Assembly: GCA_964475955.1 (NCBI GenBank)
Contig: CAYYZY010000092.1
Location: 1 to 29,665, forward strand
Direction of reading: 5' to 3'
Origin: DATKZH01 sp964475955
GTDB lineage: Bacteria > Planctomycetota > Planctomycetia > Pirellulales > Thermoguttaceae
DNA: 29,665 nt
Made by a program: the position numbers and the translations under genes. Shown here one piece after another: positions 15,658 through 23,373 of this stretch. The notes beneath the pieces are model-generated. The model saw nothing but the letters and a program-made list of their open reading frames with translations, searched no databases and was not told where the DNA came from. Position 1 is the stretch's first letter; each line of letters opens with the position of its first letter.

Positions 15658-16344
15658 ATGCCGGCACAGCGCGTTGGCAGCGATCCGGTGGCCGTCCGGA
15701 AGTGTGACGTCGCCGGCCAGGATTCGACAACGAGGCGACATTTCGTGCGCCACGTCGGCCTCGTGAACGAGGAGCGAAACGACGTTCGCGCCGGCACGCA
15801 AGTGCCCTTGGTCCACATGGGGCCGCCCCTTGAGCGTCAAGAGGCGGGAAGTCCCGTTCATGCCGTCGGCACGGCCGGCTTGACCGCGGGCCAGATCCGG
15901 CAAATAGGTGTCTTTGTCGACGAACACATTTCCGAGTACGAGGCGGAGAAGATACGCCGGGGCCAGTACGTCATTCATCCGCACGTTCGCGAGCCGGACG
16001 CCGTCGTCCCCTGCCGCCGGTTCAGTTGTGCCGGTTTCGTCATCGAAGCCCACCGCGACGCCGGCGTCGAGCTGCTGGTCACCGAGCCGGCCGATCTGCC
16101 GCCGGTCAACCTCGACACGCTGACGCATGCCTACTCCGACGCGGCGTCTCTTCTCCGCAATCCGACCCGCCGTACTCGCCTCGGGCTCGAAGGCGACGGT
16201 CCGTGGCCCGTCGTGCTTGCAGGATACGTGCTGAACTCCCTCAGCCGAAGCGTGGACGAGATCCGTCGCGGGCCGTACAAGCCCGTTGCCGGCGACGAGT
16301 TCTTCCCCGCCCAGGCGCGTTCGGAAGTGAGCCCGCCCGCCTGA
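15658..16344 (+). CDS. Unknown protein with a C-A-G-F-V motif, second cassette gene
   Basis: The ATG at 15658 follows AAGGAG by about 9 nt and gives 228 residues; a TTG three codons earlier would leave the ribosome site too close. I do not recognise the family with confidence. F-S-C124-A-G-F-V-I-E-A-H-R-D-A-G-V-E-L resembles the nucleophile helix of NlpC/P60-type cysteine peptidases (D-C-S-G-F-V ... A-G-I-x-L), and histidines precede it (H107, H109). That order would fit circularly permuted members, but this is a weak motif-level guess. No signal or membrane segment is seen. The C-terminus has G-P-W-P-V-V-L-A-G-Y-V and ends 3 bp before element B. Confidence 0.78.
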   Translation: MPAQRVGSDPVAVRKCDVAGQDSTTRRHFVRHVGLVNEERNDVRAGTQVPLVHMGPPLERQEAGSPVHAVGTAGLTAGQIRQIGVFVDEHISEYEAEKIRRGQYVIHPHVREPDAVVPCRRFSCAGFVIEAHRDAGVELLVTEPADLPPVNLDTLTHAYSDAASLLRNPTRRTRLGLEGDGPWPVVLAGYVLNSLSRSVDEIRRGPYKPVAGDEFFPAQARSEVSPPA

Positions 16345-16347
16345 TCG

Positions 16348-16431
16348 AAAATGGGGTCGGGTCTCATTTTGTCCCATGCGCATGGGACGTGTCAGTTCGT
16401 CTTCGGACAAAATGAGACCCGACCCCATTTT
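16348..16431 (-). repeat. Palindromic MITE/REP-like element, copy B
   Basis: 84 bp with perfect 27-bp terminal inverted repeats. The central part is the reverse complement of the copy A centre, with a few differences, so A and B face each other across the two-gene cassette. It starts 3 bp past the stop of the second cassette gene. As RNA it would form a long hairpin and could also end or protect the transcript. Confidence 0.9.
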
Positions 16432-16441
16432 CATCCGCCGT

Positions 16442-16470
16442 TTGCCCGGCCGCGGCGGATCGGCTATCCT
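16442..16470 (+). promoter_or_regulatory. Promoter candidate for the ThuA-like gene
   Basis: TTGCCC (16442-16447), a 17-bp spacer and TATCCT (16465-16470), 45 bp before the ThuA-like ATG and 10 bp after element B. It is a motif match only. It would let the ThuA and oxidoreductase pair be transcribed apart from the cassette. Confidence 0.4.
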
Positions 16471-16515
16471 GTGGCCGTTGTCTTACCGTCCGCTTTCCAC
16501 CGAGGAGTCCGCGTC

Positions 16516-17274
16516 ATGCGCAAAGTGCTCTTGCTGCCCGTGCTGCTGTGTCTTTTGCTCGTTTCGCTCGGCGCGATCGTGCAGGCCGCCGAGGCGCCCG
16601 ACAAGATCCAGGTGCTGCTCGTCACCGGCGACGACGTGGCCCCCTACCACGACTGGCGCGAGATCGCCGAAGCCACGCGCGACGTGCTCCTGGCCGACGG
16701 GCGGTTCGACGTGCGCGTGTGCGAAGACCCGCTCATCCTCGAATCGGCAGGCGCCCTCGAGGCGTACGACGTGATCGTCTTCACGCTGTTCAACCGCAGC
16801 CTGCCCATGCTCTCCGACGAGGGCAAGAAGAACCTCGTCGACTTCGTCTCCGGCGGCAAGGGCTTCTATGTCCAACACCTGGCCAGCGGCTCGTACGGCG
16901 ACTGGGAGGAGTTCGGCAAGATGTGCGGCCGCAAATGGGTCATGGGCACCTCGGGCCACGGCCCGCGCAGCGTGTTCGAGTGCAAGGTGGTCGACCAGGA
17001 ACACCCCATCACCCGGGGCATGGAAGACTTCGAGATCTTCGACGAACTCTATTCCAAGCTCCAGGGCGATACGCCCATCCACGTGCTCGTCACGGCCGAC
17101 TCCGAATGGAGCGGCCAGACCGAGCCCCTGTTGTTCACGTGCAACTACGGCGAAGGCCGCTGCGTGCACAACGCCTTCGGGCACGACCGCAAGGCGATCA
17201 TGGATTCCGACTGCCGCACGATCATCGTCCGCGGCGTCGAGTGGGCCGCCACCGGCGAAGTCGACGGCGAGTGA
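16516..17274 (+). CDS. ThuA-like domain protein, secreted
   Basis: 252 residues; GAGGAG lies 8 nt before the ATG. A Sec signal covers 1-24 (L-L-L-P-V-L-L-C-L-L-L-V-S-L). The rest matches the ThuA/type 1 glutamine-amidotransferase-like fold: V-L-L-V-T-G-D-D, H-D-W-R-E-I, a D-V-I-V-F-T-L-F strand, L-V-D-F-V-S-G-G-K-G-F-Y-V-Q-H, D-Q-E-H-P-I-T-R-G, D-E-L-Y, and the closing G-x-G-R-C-V-H-N-A-F-G-H-D. ThuA-family proteins are linked to trehalose or other disaccharide use; biochemistry is poorly defined. The next gene, a Tat-exported Gfo/Idh/MocA oxidoreductase, follows after 29 bp with an almost identical ribosome-site context (CGAGGAGTCC). The pairing is typical of planctomycete carbohydrate loci. 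Confidence 0.88.
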   Translation: MRKVLLLPVLLCLLLVSLGAIVQAAEAPDKIQVLLVTGDDVAPYHDWREIAEATRDVLLADGRFDVRVCEDPLILESAGALEAYDVIVFTLFNRSLPMLSDEGKKNLVDFVSGGKGFYVQHLASGSYGDWEEFGKMCGRKWVMGTSGHGPRSVFECKVVDQEHPITRGMEDFEIFDELYSKLQGDTPIHVLVTADSEWSGQTEPLLFTCNYGEGRCVHNAFGHDRKAIMDSDCRTIIVRGVEWAATGEVDGE

Positions 17275-17303
17275 CGCGAATCCCCAGTCACGAGGAGTCC
17301 ATC

Positions 17304-18614
17304 ATGAGTCGCGACAACCTGCCCGACCGCCGCCACGGCTGCTCCCGGCGGCGTTTCCTGGCCGGGTCGGCCGCGGGGGCCGCGCTCGGCGCGCTGTCCC
17401 TCGGCCGCACCGCCCACGCCGCCGGCAGCGATCGGATCCGCGTCGGCCTGATCGGCTGCGGCGGACGGGGCCGCGGCGCGGCCGTCAACGCCATAAACGC
17501 GGGCGACGACGTGTTGCTGGTCGCCCTGGCCGACGTGTTCGACGACCGCGTGCAGTCGAGCCGCGCCGGCCTCCAGAAGCTCAAGCCCGACCAGGTCGCC
17601 GTCGACGACGACCACTGCTTCGTCGGGTTCGACGCCGGCGAGAAGCTCGTCGACAGCGGCGTCGACGTCGTGCTGATCGCCTGCGCCTCGCGCTTCCATC
17701 CGCAGTACCTCAAGGCCGCGGTCGACGCCGGCAAGCACGTGTTCGTCGAGAAGCCGCACGCCATCGATCCGCCCGGCGTCCACGTCGTGCGCGAGGCGTG
17801 CGAGATCGCCGATGGGAAGAACCTCTCGGTCGTCTCCGGCCTCTGCTGGCGCTACGACCCGCGCGTGCAGGAGACGATGAAGCGCGTCCTCGACGGCGCC
17901 ATCGGCGACCTGGTCGCCATCCAGGAGACCTACATGCGCTCGGCCTACCGGCTGATCGAGCGCGAGCCGGGCCAGGGCGAGCTGGAGTACCAGTTCCACA
18001 ACTGGTACCACTTCCGCTGGCTCTCGGGCGACGACGTCCCCCAGTCGCTCCTGCACAGCATGGACAAGGGGCAGTGGGCCATGCGCGAGGAGCCGCCGGT
18101 GAAGGCCTTCGGCTCGGGCGGAAGGTCGTCGAGCGTCGGGCCGATCTACGGCGACGTGTTCGACCACGACGCGATCGTCTACGAGTACGCCGACGGCGTG
18201 CGCATGTACGCCAACGTCCGCGCCCAAAACGGGTGCTACGGCGAAGTCTCCGACACGTTCCTCGGCACCAAGGGCCGCTGCCACCTGCTGAAATTCCGCA
18301 TCGAAGGCGAAACGAACTGGCGGTACGACGGCCCCAAGGTGAGCATGTACGACGCCGAGCACCAGGTGCTTTTCGACGCCGTCCGCTCCGGCCGGCCCGT
18401 CAACAACGGCGATTACATGGTCACCAGCACCATGACCGCGGTCCTGGGGCAGATGGTCTGCTACACGGGCCAGCAGTTGACCTGGGACGAAGCGCTCAAC
18501 TCGCCCTGGAAGGCGGGCCCCGACGCGTGCAGTTGGGACATGGACCCGCCCGCCAAGCCCAACCCGGACGGCACCTACCCCGTGCCCGTGCCGGGCATCA
18601 CGAAGCTTGCGTAG
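17304..18614 (+). CDS. Tat-exported Gfo/Idh/MocA family oxidoreductase
   Basis: 436 residues; CGAGGAGTCC sits just before the ATG. The Tat signal is C-S-R-R-R-F-L-A-G at 13-21 followed by an A/G-rich stretch to about 40. The Rossmann motif G-L-I-G-C-G-G-R-G-R-G is at 48-58 and the family E-K-P at 149-151. The C-terminal domain is a typical beta-sheet substrate domain. Secreted members such as glucose-fructose oxidoreductase carry tightly bound NADP and oxidise sugars in the periplasm, so a periplasmic sugar redox role is likely. A clear hairpin with T-tract lies 77 bp downstream and probably ends the transcript. Confidence 0.9.
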   Translation: MSRDNLPDRRHGCSRRRFLAGSAAGAALGALSLGRTAHAAGSDRIRVGLIGCGGRGRGAAVNAINAGDDVLLVALADVFDDRVQSSRAGLQKLKPDQVAVDDDHCFVGFDAGEKLVDSGVDVVLIACASRFHPQYLKAAVDAGKHVFVEKPHAIDPPGVHVVREACEIADGKNLSVVSGLCWRYDPRVQETMKRVLDGAIGDLVAIQETYMRSAYRLIEREPGQGELEYQFHNWYHFRWLSGDDVPQSLLHSMDKGQWAMREEPPVKAFGSGGRSSSVGPIYGDVFDHDAIVYEYADGVRMYANVRAQNGCYGEVSDTFLGTKGRCHLLKFRIEGETNWRYDGPKVSMYDAEHQVLFDAVRSGRPVNNGDYMVTSTMTAVLGQMVCYTGQQLTWDEALNSPWKAGPDACSWDMDPPAKPNPDGTYPVPVPGITKLA

Positions 18615-18690
18615 AACCGGCGCCGGGGCTCGTCTTGGCTCCCTCTCATGCCGGATGGCCGCGGCGGCCTCACTCAGAAGAGTACCCCGG

Positions 18691-18714
18691 GAGGCCCTCG
18701 CGGCCTTCTTTTTT
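18691..18714 (+). terminator. Intrinsic terminator
   Basis: GAGGCC-ctcgc-GGCCTT forms a compact 6-bp stem with a 5-nt loop followed directly by CTTTTTT. It is 77 bp past the oxidoreductase stop and is the clearest intrinsic terminator in the window. Confidence 0.7.
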
Positions 18715-18911
18715 GCGCGAACCCGGTCCGATGGGCTGCCGGATCGGCCCGCTCCGGGCAGCGTGTCAACGGGATTTGCGGCTGACCGAGGAACGTGGAC
18801 GCCGGTTTCTGACAGCCCCCGCTGAACCTATCGCCCATTCGCCCTGACGGAACCGCGCGCGGTCGCCCGCATGAAAGGATCGCGTTAGCTCGGATTGTTC
18901 GTACGACGCTT

Positions 18912-18979
18912 GTAGTGACCGCATTCATACGGTCTGAAGCCGTTCTGCCCTGCCGGGACCCGATGAATCGGGTCACTAC
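18912..18979. repeat. 68-bp palindromic dispersed repeat (GTAGTGACC ends)
   Basis: GTAGTGACC (18912-18920) and GGTCACTAC (18971-18979) are perfect inverted ends. The inverted similarity extends inward over about 23 bp (GACCGCATTCATACGGTC against the complement of GACCCGATGAATCGGGTC), and each arm is itself a small palindrome. One copy is in the window. Confidence 0.7.
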
Positions 18980-19096
18980 GAGACCGAAGGGACCAAATCA
19001 TCCAACCCCCCCCGTTCGGGCCGGGCTCAAGTTACGGAGCCCTTCACGAACCGCCCGGGTAGGGGGATCGCGTTGGGCGCCCGAGCCGCTGCCAAC

Positions 19097-19124
19097 TTGA
19101 CAGGGATACCCCTTTAAGCATACT
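19097..19124 (+). promoter_or_regulatory. Strong sigma70-like promoter candidate for the LEPR-type gene
   Basis: A perfect -35 TTGACA (19097-19102), a 16-bp spacer and CATACT (19119-19124). The predicted start would leave a leader of about 38 nt before the ATG at 19169. This is the best -35 match I noticed in the window. Confidence 0.5.
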
Positions 19125-19168
19125 GGAGGCTAATATCCCCCCCCGCGCACCCTACACGGGAGACCGCC

Positions 19169-20249
19169 ATGCAGGGCCAACGCCGCCGCCCTCGCCCGTC
19201 CCGGAAGCCGCGCCGTTCCACCCGCCCGCCCGTTTCCCACGTCCGCGGTCGCGGGCTCCGCGTCGAGCCGCTCGAGAAGCGGCGGCTGTTGAGCCTGGGC
19301 ACGGTTGTCCCGCTCAACGCGTCCCCCGTGGCCAGTGACGACGGGCCGTACGCCGTCGACGAAGGGCAAACCCTGGCCGTCGACTTCGCCACGAGCCTGA
19401 TCGCCGAGTGTGGGTTTAACGACCAGGCGGGCATCTACGGCGACGCCACGCCCAATACGCCGTACGAGTTCGGCGAGACGATCCACGGCCTCAGCGACCT
19501 GGAGCCGGGCTGGGCCGACACGTGGGTGGTCAGCACGGGCGGCGGTTCCGGGGGGACTCACCGAGGGAAGGCGGTGGCCGATGATCCCTGGGAAGGCGAT
19601 GGGGTGCTGTACATCCAGGAGTCGGATCCGTACGACCCGACTTGGGTATATCGCGTTTGGGACGGACCGAAGTTCGAGCAACTGCGCATCGAGCAATCCG
19701 TACGCTTGCCCGAAAACGGGTCGCTGGAAGTCCGGCCTCGCTCCGATTCGGTGGCGGCCCATTGGACGGCGAACTCCGATGGCACGTTCTCCGTGCGCGA
19801 CGGCGACGGCAACACGATCGAGGGCTGCTACCTCGGCACCGACGTCACCGGCACGGCCGAACTCGGAAACGGTCGGTTCGGCGTTCTACCTCGCGGCGTT
19901 GGATTTCGACCGGGCCGGCGCCGCGGCCACCGGCGCAGACGACACGGCCAGACTGTTCGACTCGGCGCTGGACGACGTCTACTGGTCGCGGCCCGACCAC
20001 AGCCGCATGGAGTACCCCGACGGCACGTTCGTCGAAGCGCTCGATTTCCGCTACAACTACGGCTATTCGCGATACGGCACCGACGCGGCCGCGAAGGGCA
20101 GGTTCTCCAACGAACGCCGGGCGATCTACCTCGACGACTTCCTCACGCTCACGGCGATCACGTCGGAGGTGTTTGGGGACGAAGCCGACGTCGACGAGGC
20201 GTACGTCGACCAAGTGATCCTGGTGGGCGATTGGACGGACCTCCCGTGA
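19169..20249 (+). pseudogene. LEPR-type exported protein, frameshifted
   Basis: GGGAGA precedes the ATG. The first frame opens very basic (R-R-R-P-R-P-S-R-K-P-R-R) and reaches L-R-V-E-P-L-E-K-R-R-L-L-S near residue 30-42, the LEP-x-R-x-LL signature found at the start of many large exported planctomycete proteins. It then runs as an acidic extracellular-type sequence to N-T-I-E-G-C-Y-L-G-T-D-V-T-G-T-A-E-L-G-N, a beta-helix phrase. From about 19870 this frame turns into arginine-rich nonsense, while the +1 frame continues plausibly (F-Y-L-A-A-L-D-F-D ... D-D-T-A-R-L-F-D-S-A-L-D-D-V-Y) to a stop at 20249. Family members are often far longer. A decayed gene, a programmed shift or an assembly error are all possible; decay or error is most likely. 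Confidence 0.65.
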
Positions 20250-20345
20250 ACCAGGGGCGCCGGCACAGTCCGCCCTCTCTTGCGGCGATCTCCGACCCGC
20301 CGTAGGATGGCACGATCCCGACCCGCGGCCTCCATCTCTCTCGGA

Positions 20346-20372
20346 CCTTTGCGTCTTGGCGCCTTGGCGAGA
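20346..20372 (+). repeat. 27-bp dispersed repeat, copy 2
   Basis: Matches 9291-9317 with two mismatches in the same orientation. It lies in the 212-bp gap before the aldo/keto reductase gene. Confidence 0.6.
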
Positions 20373-20461
20373 TGTCGTCTCGCGCCCCCTTCCTTCCTCG
20401 CGGGCTCCTTTCGGGATCCAATCACGAACCATCCACGAACGATCGATACAGGACCAGCTTG

Positions 20462-21706
20462 ATGCTCTATCGCGAGATGCCGAAAAACGGCGACAGGCTA
20501 TCCATCCTCGGCTTCGGCTGCATGCGCCTGCCCGAGAAGCGGGGGAAAATCGACGAAGCCCGGGCCACGCGCCAGGTGCGCGACGCCGTCGACCGCGGCG
20601 TCAACTACCTCGATACGGCCCTGCCCTACCACATGGGCGCGAGCGAGCCGTTCCTCGCCCGGGCGCTGGCCGACGGCTACCGCGAGCGCGTGCGCCTGGC
20701 CACGAAGCTGCCCCCCTGGTCGGTCAAACGCCCGGAAGACATGGAGGCTATCCTCGCAAGCCAGCTCGAGCGGCTCGGCACCGAGCGCATCGACTACTAC
20801 CTGATCCACGCGCTGAAGCCCGCCAGTTGGAAGAAGATGAAGGCCCTGGGCGTGCGCGAGTTCCTCGACCGGGCCTTGGCCGCCGGGCGGATCGGCAGCG
20901 CCGGCTTCTCGTTCCACGGCGATACCGACACCTTCCGGCAGATCCTCGACGAGTACGACTGGACCTGCGCCCTGGTGCAGTACAGCTTCCTCGACGAGCA
21001 CAACCAGGCGGGCCTCGAGGGGCTGCGCTACGCCGCCGAGAAACGGGTGGGCGTGATCGTCATGGAACCGCTCCGCGGCGGCCGGCTCGCCCGGATCGTC
21101 CCCGACGAAGTCGCCGCCATCTGGGACGAGGCCCCCACGAAGCGATCGCCCGCCGAGTGGGCCTTCCGCTGGGTATGGAATCACCCTGAGGTGAAGGTGG
21201 TCCTCTCGGGAATGAACGAAGAGGCGCACATCGAGGAGAACGCGCGGATCGCCGCCGAGGCGGAGCCGAACTCGCTCACCGCCGAAGAGGTCGCGCTGGT
21301 GGGCCGGGCGGCCGACGCGTACCGGACGCGGATGAAGGCCGGTTGCACGGGCTGCCGCTACTGCATGCCCTGCCCGCACGGCGTCGATATCCCCGCGTGC
21401 CTCGAGGCCCTCGACACGCTCAGCCTTACGGGCCAGCGCATGGCGACGCGCGCGGAGTACCTCATCCGCGTGGGCGGCTTCATGAACGGCGACCAGCCGG
21501 CCTACGCCTCCTACTGCCAGAACTGCGGCAAGTGCGTGGCGGCCTGCCCGCAACAAATCCCCATCCCCGAGCGGCTCCGGGAGACCTCCCGCCTGCTCGA
21601 AGGCCCCCTCTCCACGCTGCTCATGTGGAGCGCGAAGGGGTTCGCCAACGTGCAGCGTTGGGCAGCGAACCGCCGCGCGCGCCGGGCCAAGCGCCGGCGC
21701 GGGTGA
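20462..21706 (+). CDS. Aldo/keto reductase with C-terminal ferredoxin-type 4Fe-4S domain
   Basis: 414 residues from the ATG at 20462; the upstream in-frame extension is arginine/proline-rich and lacks family similarity. The catalytic tetrad of aldo/keto reductases is visible: D51 (L-D-T-A-L-P-Y), Y56, K82 (A-T-K-L-P) and H116 (Y-L-I-H-A-L). A C-terminal domain carries two Cys clusters: C295-x2-C298-x2-C301-x2-C304-P and C352-x2-C355-x2-C358-x3-C362-P, suited to binding iron-sulfur clusters. This architecture is a known subfamily of probably cytoplasmic oxidoreductases, whose physiological electron partner is usually not defined. Its 3' end converges with a sulfatase gene, with palindromic element C between them. 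Confidence 0.92.
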   Translation: MLYREMPKNGDRLSILGFGCMRLPEKRGKIDEARATRQVRDAVDRGVNYLDTALPYHMGASEPFLARALADGYRERVRLATKLPPWSVKRPEDMEAILASQLERLGTERIDYYLIHALKPASWKKMKALGVREFLDRALAAGRIGSAGFSFHGDTDTFRQILDEYDWTCALVQYSFLDEHNQAGLEGLRYAAEKRVGVIVMEPLRGGRLARIVPDEVAAIWDEAPTKRSPAEWAFRWVWNHPEVKVVLSGMNEEAHIEENARIAAEAEPNSLTAEEVALVGRAADAYRTRMKAGCTGCRYCMPCPHGVDIPACLEALDTLSLTGQRMATRAEYLIRVGGFMNGDQPAYASYCQNCGKCVAACPQQIPIPERLRETSRLLEGPLSTLLMWSAKGFANVQRWAANRRARRAKRRRG

Positions 21707-21708
21707 TG

Positions 21709-21788
21709 AAAATGGGGGCGGGTCTCATTTTCTCCCCGCGCGTGGGGAATATCAGCTCGTTTTCGGACAAAGCCCCGACCCCGTTTTT
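21709..21788 (-). repeat. Palindromic MITE/REP-like element, copy C (degenerate)
   Basis: About 80 bp, in the same orientation as copy B: it starts AAAATGGGGGCGGGTCTCAT and keeps the centre with TCAGCTCGTTTTCGGAC. The right terminal repeat has decayed (CCCCGACCCCGTTTTT). It fills the space exactly between the reductase stop (21706) and the convergent sulfatase stop (21790), so it may serve as a shared terminator. Confidence 0.82.
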
Positions 21789-21789
21789 G

Positions 21790-23229
21790 TCAGCGGCGCG
21801 GCGTCGGGTCGGCGAACCGGCCGACGGGACGCTGCCCCGCACCCGGCTTGCCGGCGTCGCCCAGGTCGGCGCGGGCCTTCGCGGCGAGCCGCATCAGGCG
21901 CTCGACCACCTCCGGGTGCTCGGCGGCCACGTTCTCGCGGCAGCCGACGTCTTCGACCACGTTGAACAGCATCGCAGGCGAGGGCCCCCGGCCGCGATGG
22001 TGCGGGTGGCGCCGGGGAGAGGCCATCGGAACGAACAGCTTCCACGGCCCCGAGCGGACCGCGTGAAGCTGGCTGCCCGAGTAGTAGTAAAACGCCTCAT
22101 GGGGCGATTTTGCCCCCGGCTCGCCGAAGAGCAGCGGGCGCACGTCCTTCCCGTCGATGATCCGGTCCTGCGGGGGCCCCGTTCCGGCCAGAAGGGCGAA
22201 CGTGGGCAGGAGGTCCATGCTGGTCACCAGCTCGCTCCGGACGCACCCGGCCGGCACGGTGCCCGGCCACCAGGCGATGGTCGGCACGCGGAACGCCCCC
22301 TCCGCCGTCGTGTAGCCCCGCCCGAAAAGCGGCGCGTTCGTCCCGCGGCTCAGGTCGCCGGGCTTCCCGGTGGTGGGGGCGCCGTTGTCGGAGGTCCAGA
22401 TCACCAGGGTGTGCTCGTCGAGGCCGAGCGATTCGAGCTTGTCGAGGATCCGGCCGGTCGACCAGTCGAGCTCTTCGACCGAATCGCCCCACGGGCCGGT
22501 GGCACTTTTGCCCCGGAAGGCCTCGCTGGCGAACGGGGCCCTCGTGCTGCCGGGCATCGCCTGGGGGATGTAGAGGAAGAACGGCCGGTCGCGGTTCGCT
22601 TCGATGGTCGCAAGCGCCCGTTCGGTGTAGCGCTTGGTGAGCAGGTTGCGGTCGACGGGCGCCTCGATCACGCGCTCGTTTTCCATCAGCGGCAGCGGCG
22701 GCCACTCGCCCGGCGGACGCTTGTCGGCCGTCATGTCGTCGCTGTAGGGGATGCCGAAGTAGGAGTCGAACCCCTGTCGCGTCGGCAGGAACGGCGGCTG
22801 ATCGCCCAGGTGCCACTTGCCGATGATCGCCGTGGCGTACCCCTGCGGTTTGAGCACCTCGGCGATGGTGATCTCGTCGGGATGGAGGCCGTTGGGCGAG
22901 ACGGGCCGCAGCACGATGCCGTCCGGATCGGTGTCGGCCAGGCTCACGCGCTGGGCGTAGCAGCCGGTCATGAAGCTCGCCCTCGACGGCGTACACACCC
23001 CGGCGGTGACGCAAAAGTGCGTGAACTTCGTCCCCTCTTCCGCCATCCGGTCGAGACACGGCGTGCGGAGCACCTTCGACCCGAACGGCCCAACGTCGCC
23101 GTAACCGAGATTATCGGCCACGATGAGAATGAAGTTCGGCGCGCGCTCCGGCTCAGCGGAAGCGGCGGTGGCCGTCGTCGTCAAAGCGCCCAGTAGGGAG
23201 ACGACCGTAAGCGTCAGTCGGAGGGGCAT
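21790..23229 (-). CDS. Secreted type I sulfatase
   Basis: The ATG at 23229 is preceded by CAGGAG and opens a Sec signal (1-25), giving 479 residues; the longer frame has no signal at its start. C79-T-P-S-R-A-S is the formylglycine motif, where Cys79 would be converted to formylglycine. The metal-site block is A-D39-N-L-G-Y-G-D, and K-W-H-L-G-D is also present. Such enzymes remove sulfate esters from sulfated polysaccharides, here probably in the periplasm or outside. It belongs to the same strand as the second sulfatase and the isomerase, about 190 bp downstream of them. The substrate subfamily cannot be assigned by eye. Confidence 0.94.
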   Translation of the reverse strand: MPLRLTLTVVSLLGALTTTATAASAEPERAPNFILIVADNLGYGDVGPFGSKVLRTPCLDRMAEEGTKFTHFCVTAGVCTPSRASFMTGCYAQRVSLADTDPDGIVLRPVSPNGLHPDEITIAEVLKPQGYATAIIGKWHLGDQPPFLPTRQGFDSYFGIPYSDDMTADKRPPGEWPPLPLMENERVIEAPVDRNLLTKRYTERALATIEANRDRPFFLYIPQAMPGSTRAPFASEAFRGKSATGPWGDSVEELDWSTGRILDKLESLGLDEHTLVIWTSDNGAPTTGKPGDLSRGTNAPLFGRGYTTAEGAFRVPTIAWWPGTVPAGCVRSELVTSMDLLPTFALLAGTGPPQDRIIDGKDVRPLLFGEPGAKSPHEAFYYYSGSQLHAVRSGPWKLFVPMASPRRHPHHRGRGPSPAMLFNVVEDVGCRENVAAEHPEVVERLMRLAAKARADLGDAGKPGAGQRPVGRFADPTPRR

Positions 23230-23373
23230 GGTATGGACTCCTGGATGTGTCGCGGGTGACGGACTTCGTTTCGCGGGCAGTGAGATCGGATCGCGCGCCG
23301 GATCCCACGGGGACCGCATTCCCGTTCCGGAGGGAAAGCCCCTCCTGGGCTCGATTCGTCCTCAATCCTGATA

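Larger units (their letters stand above)
18615..19168. other. Non-coding stretch between oxidoreductase and LEPR-type gene
   Basis: About 550 bp without a supported gene. It contains the intrinsic terminator at 18691-18714, the 68-bp palindrome at 18912-18979 and the promoter candidate at 19097-19124. Short frames are low-quality. Confidence 0.6.

Noticed and set aside
14765..15730. Minus-strand 321-codon frame across the cassette
   Set aside because: It reads opposite gene 1 of the cassette, which has a far better ribosome site and amino-acid pattern, and it passes through the palindromic element A.
20356..21189. Plus-strand 277-codon frame inside the aldo/keto reductase
   Set aside because: It is a different frame of the reductase gene, with an Arg/Pro/Ala-rich product and no motif.
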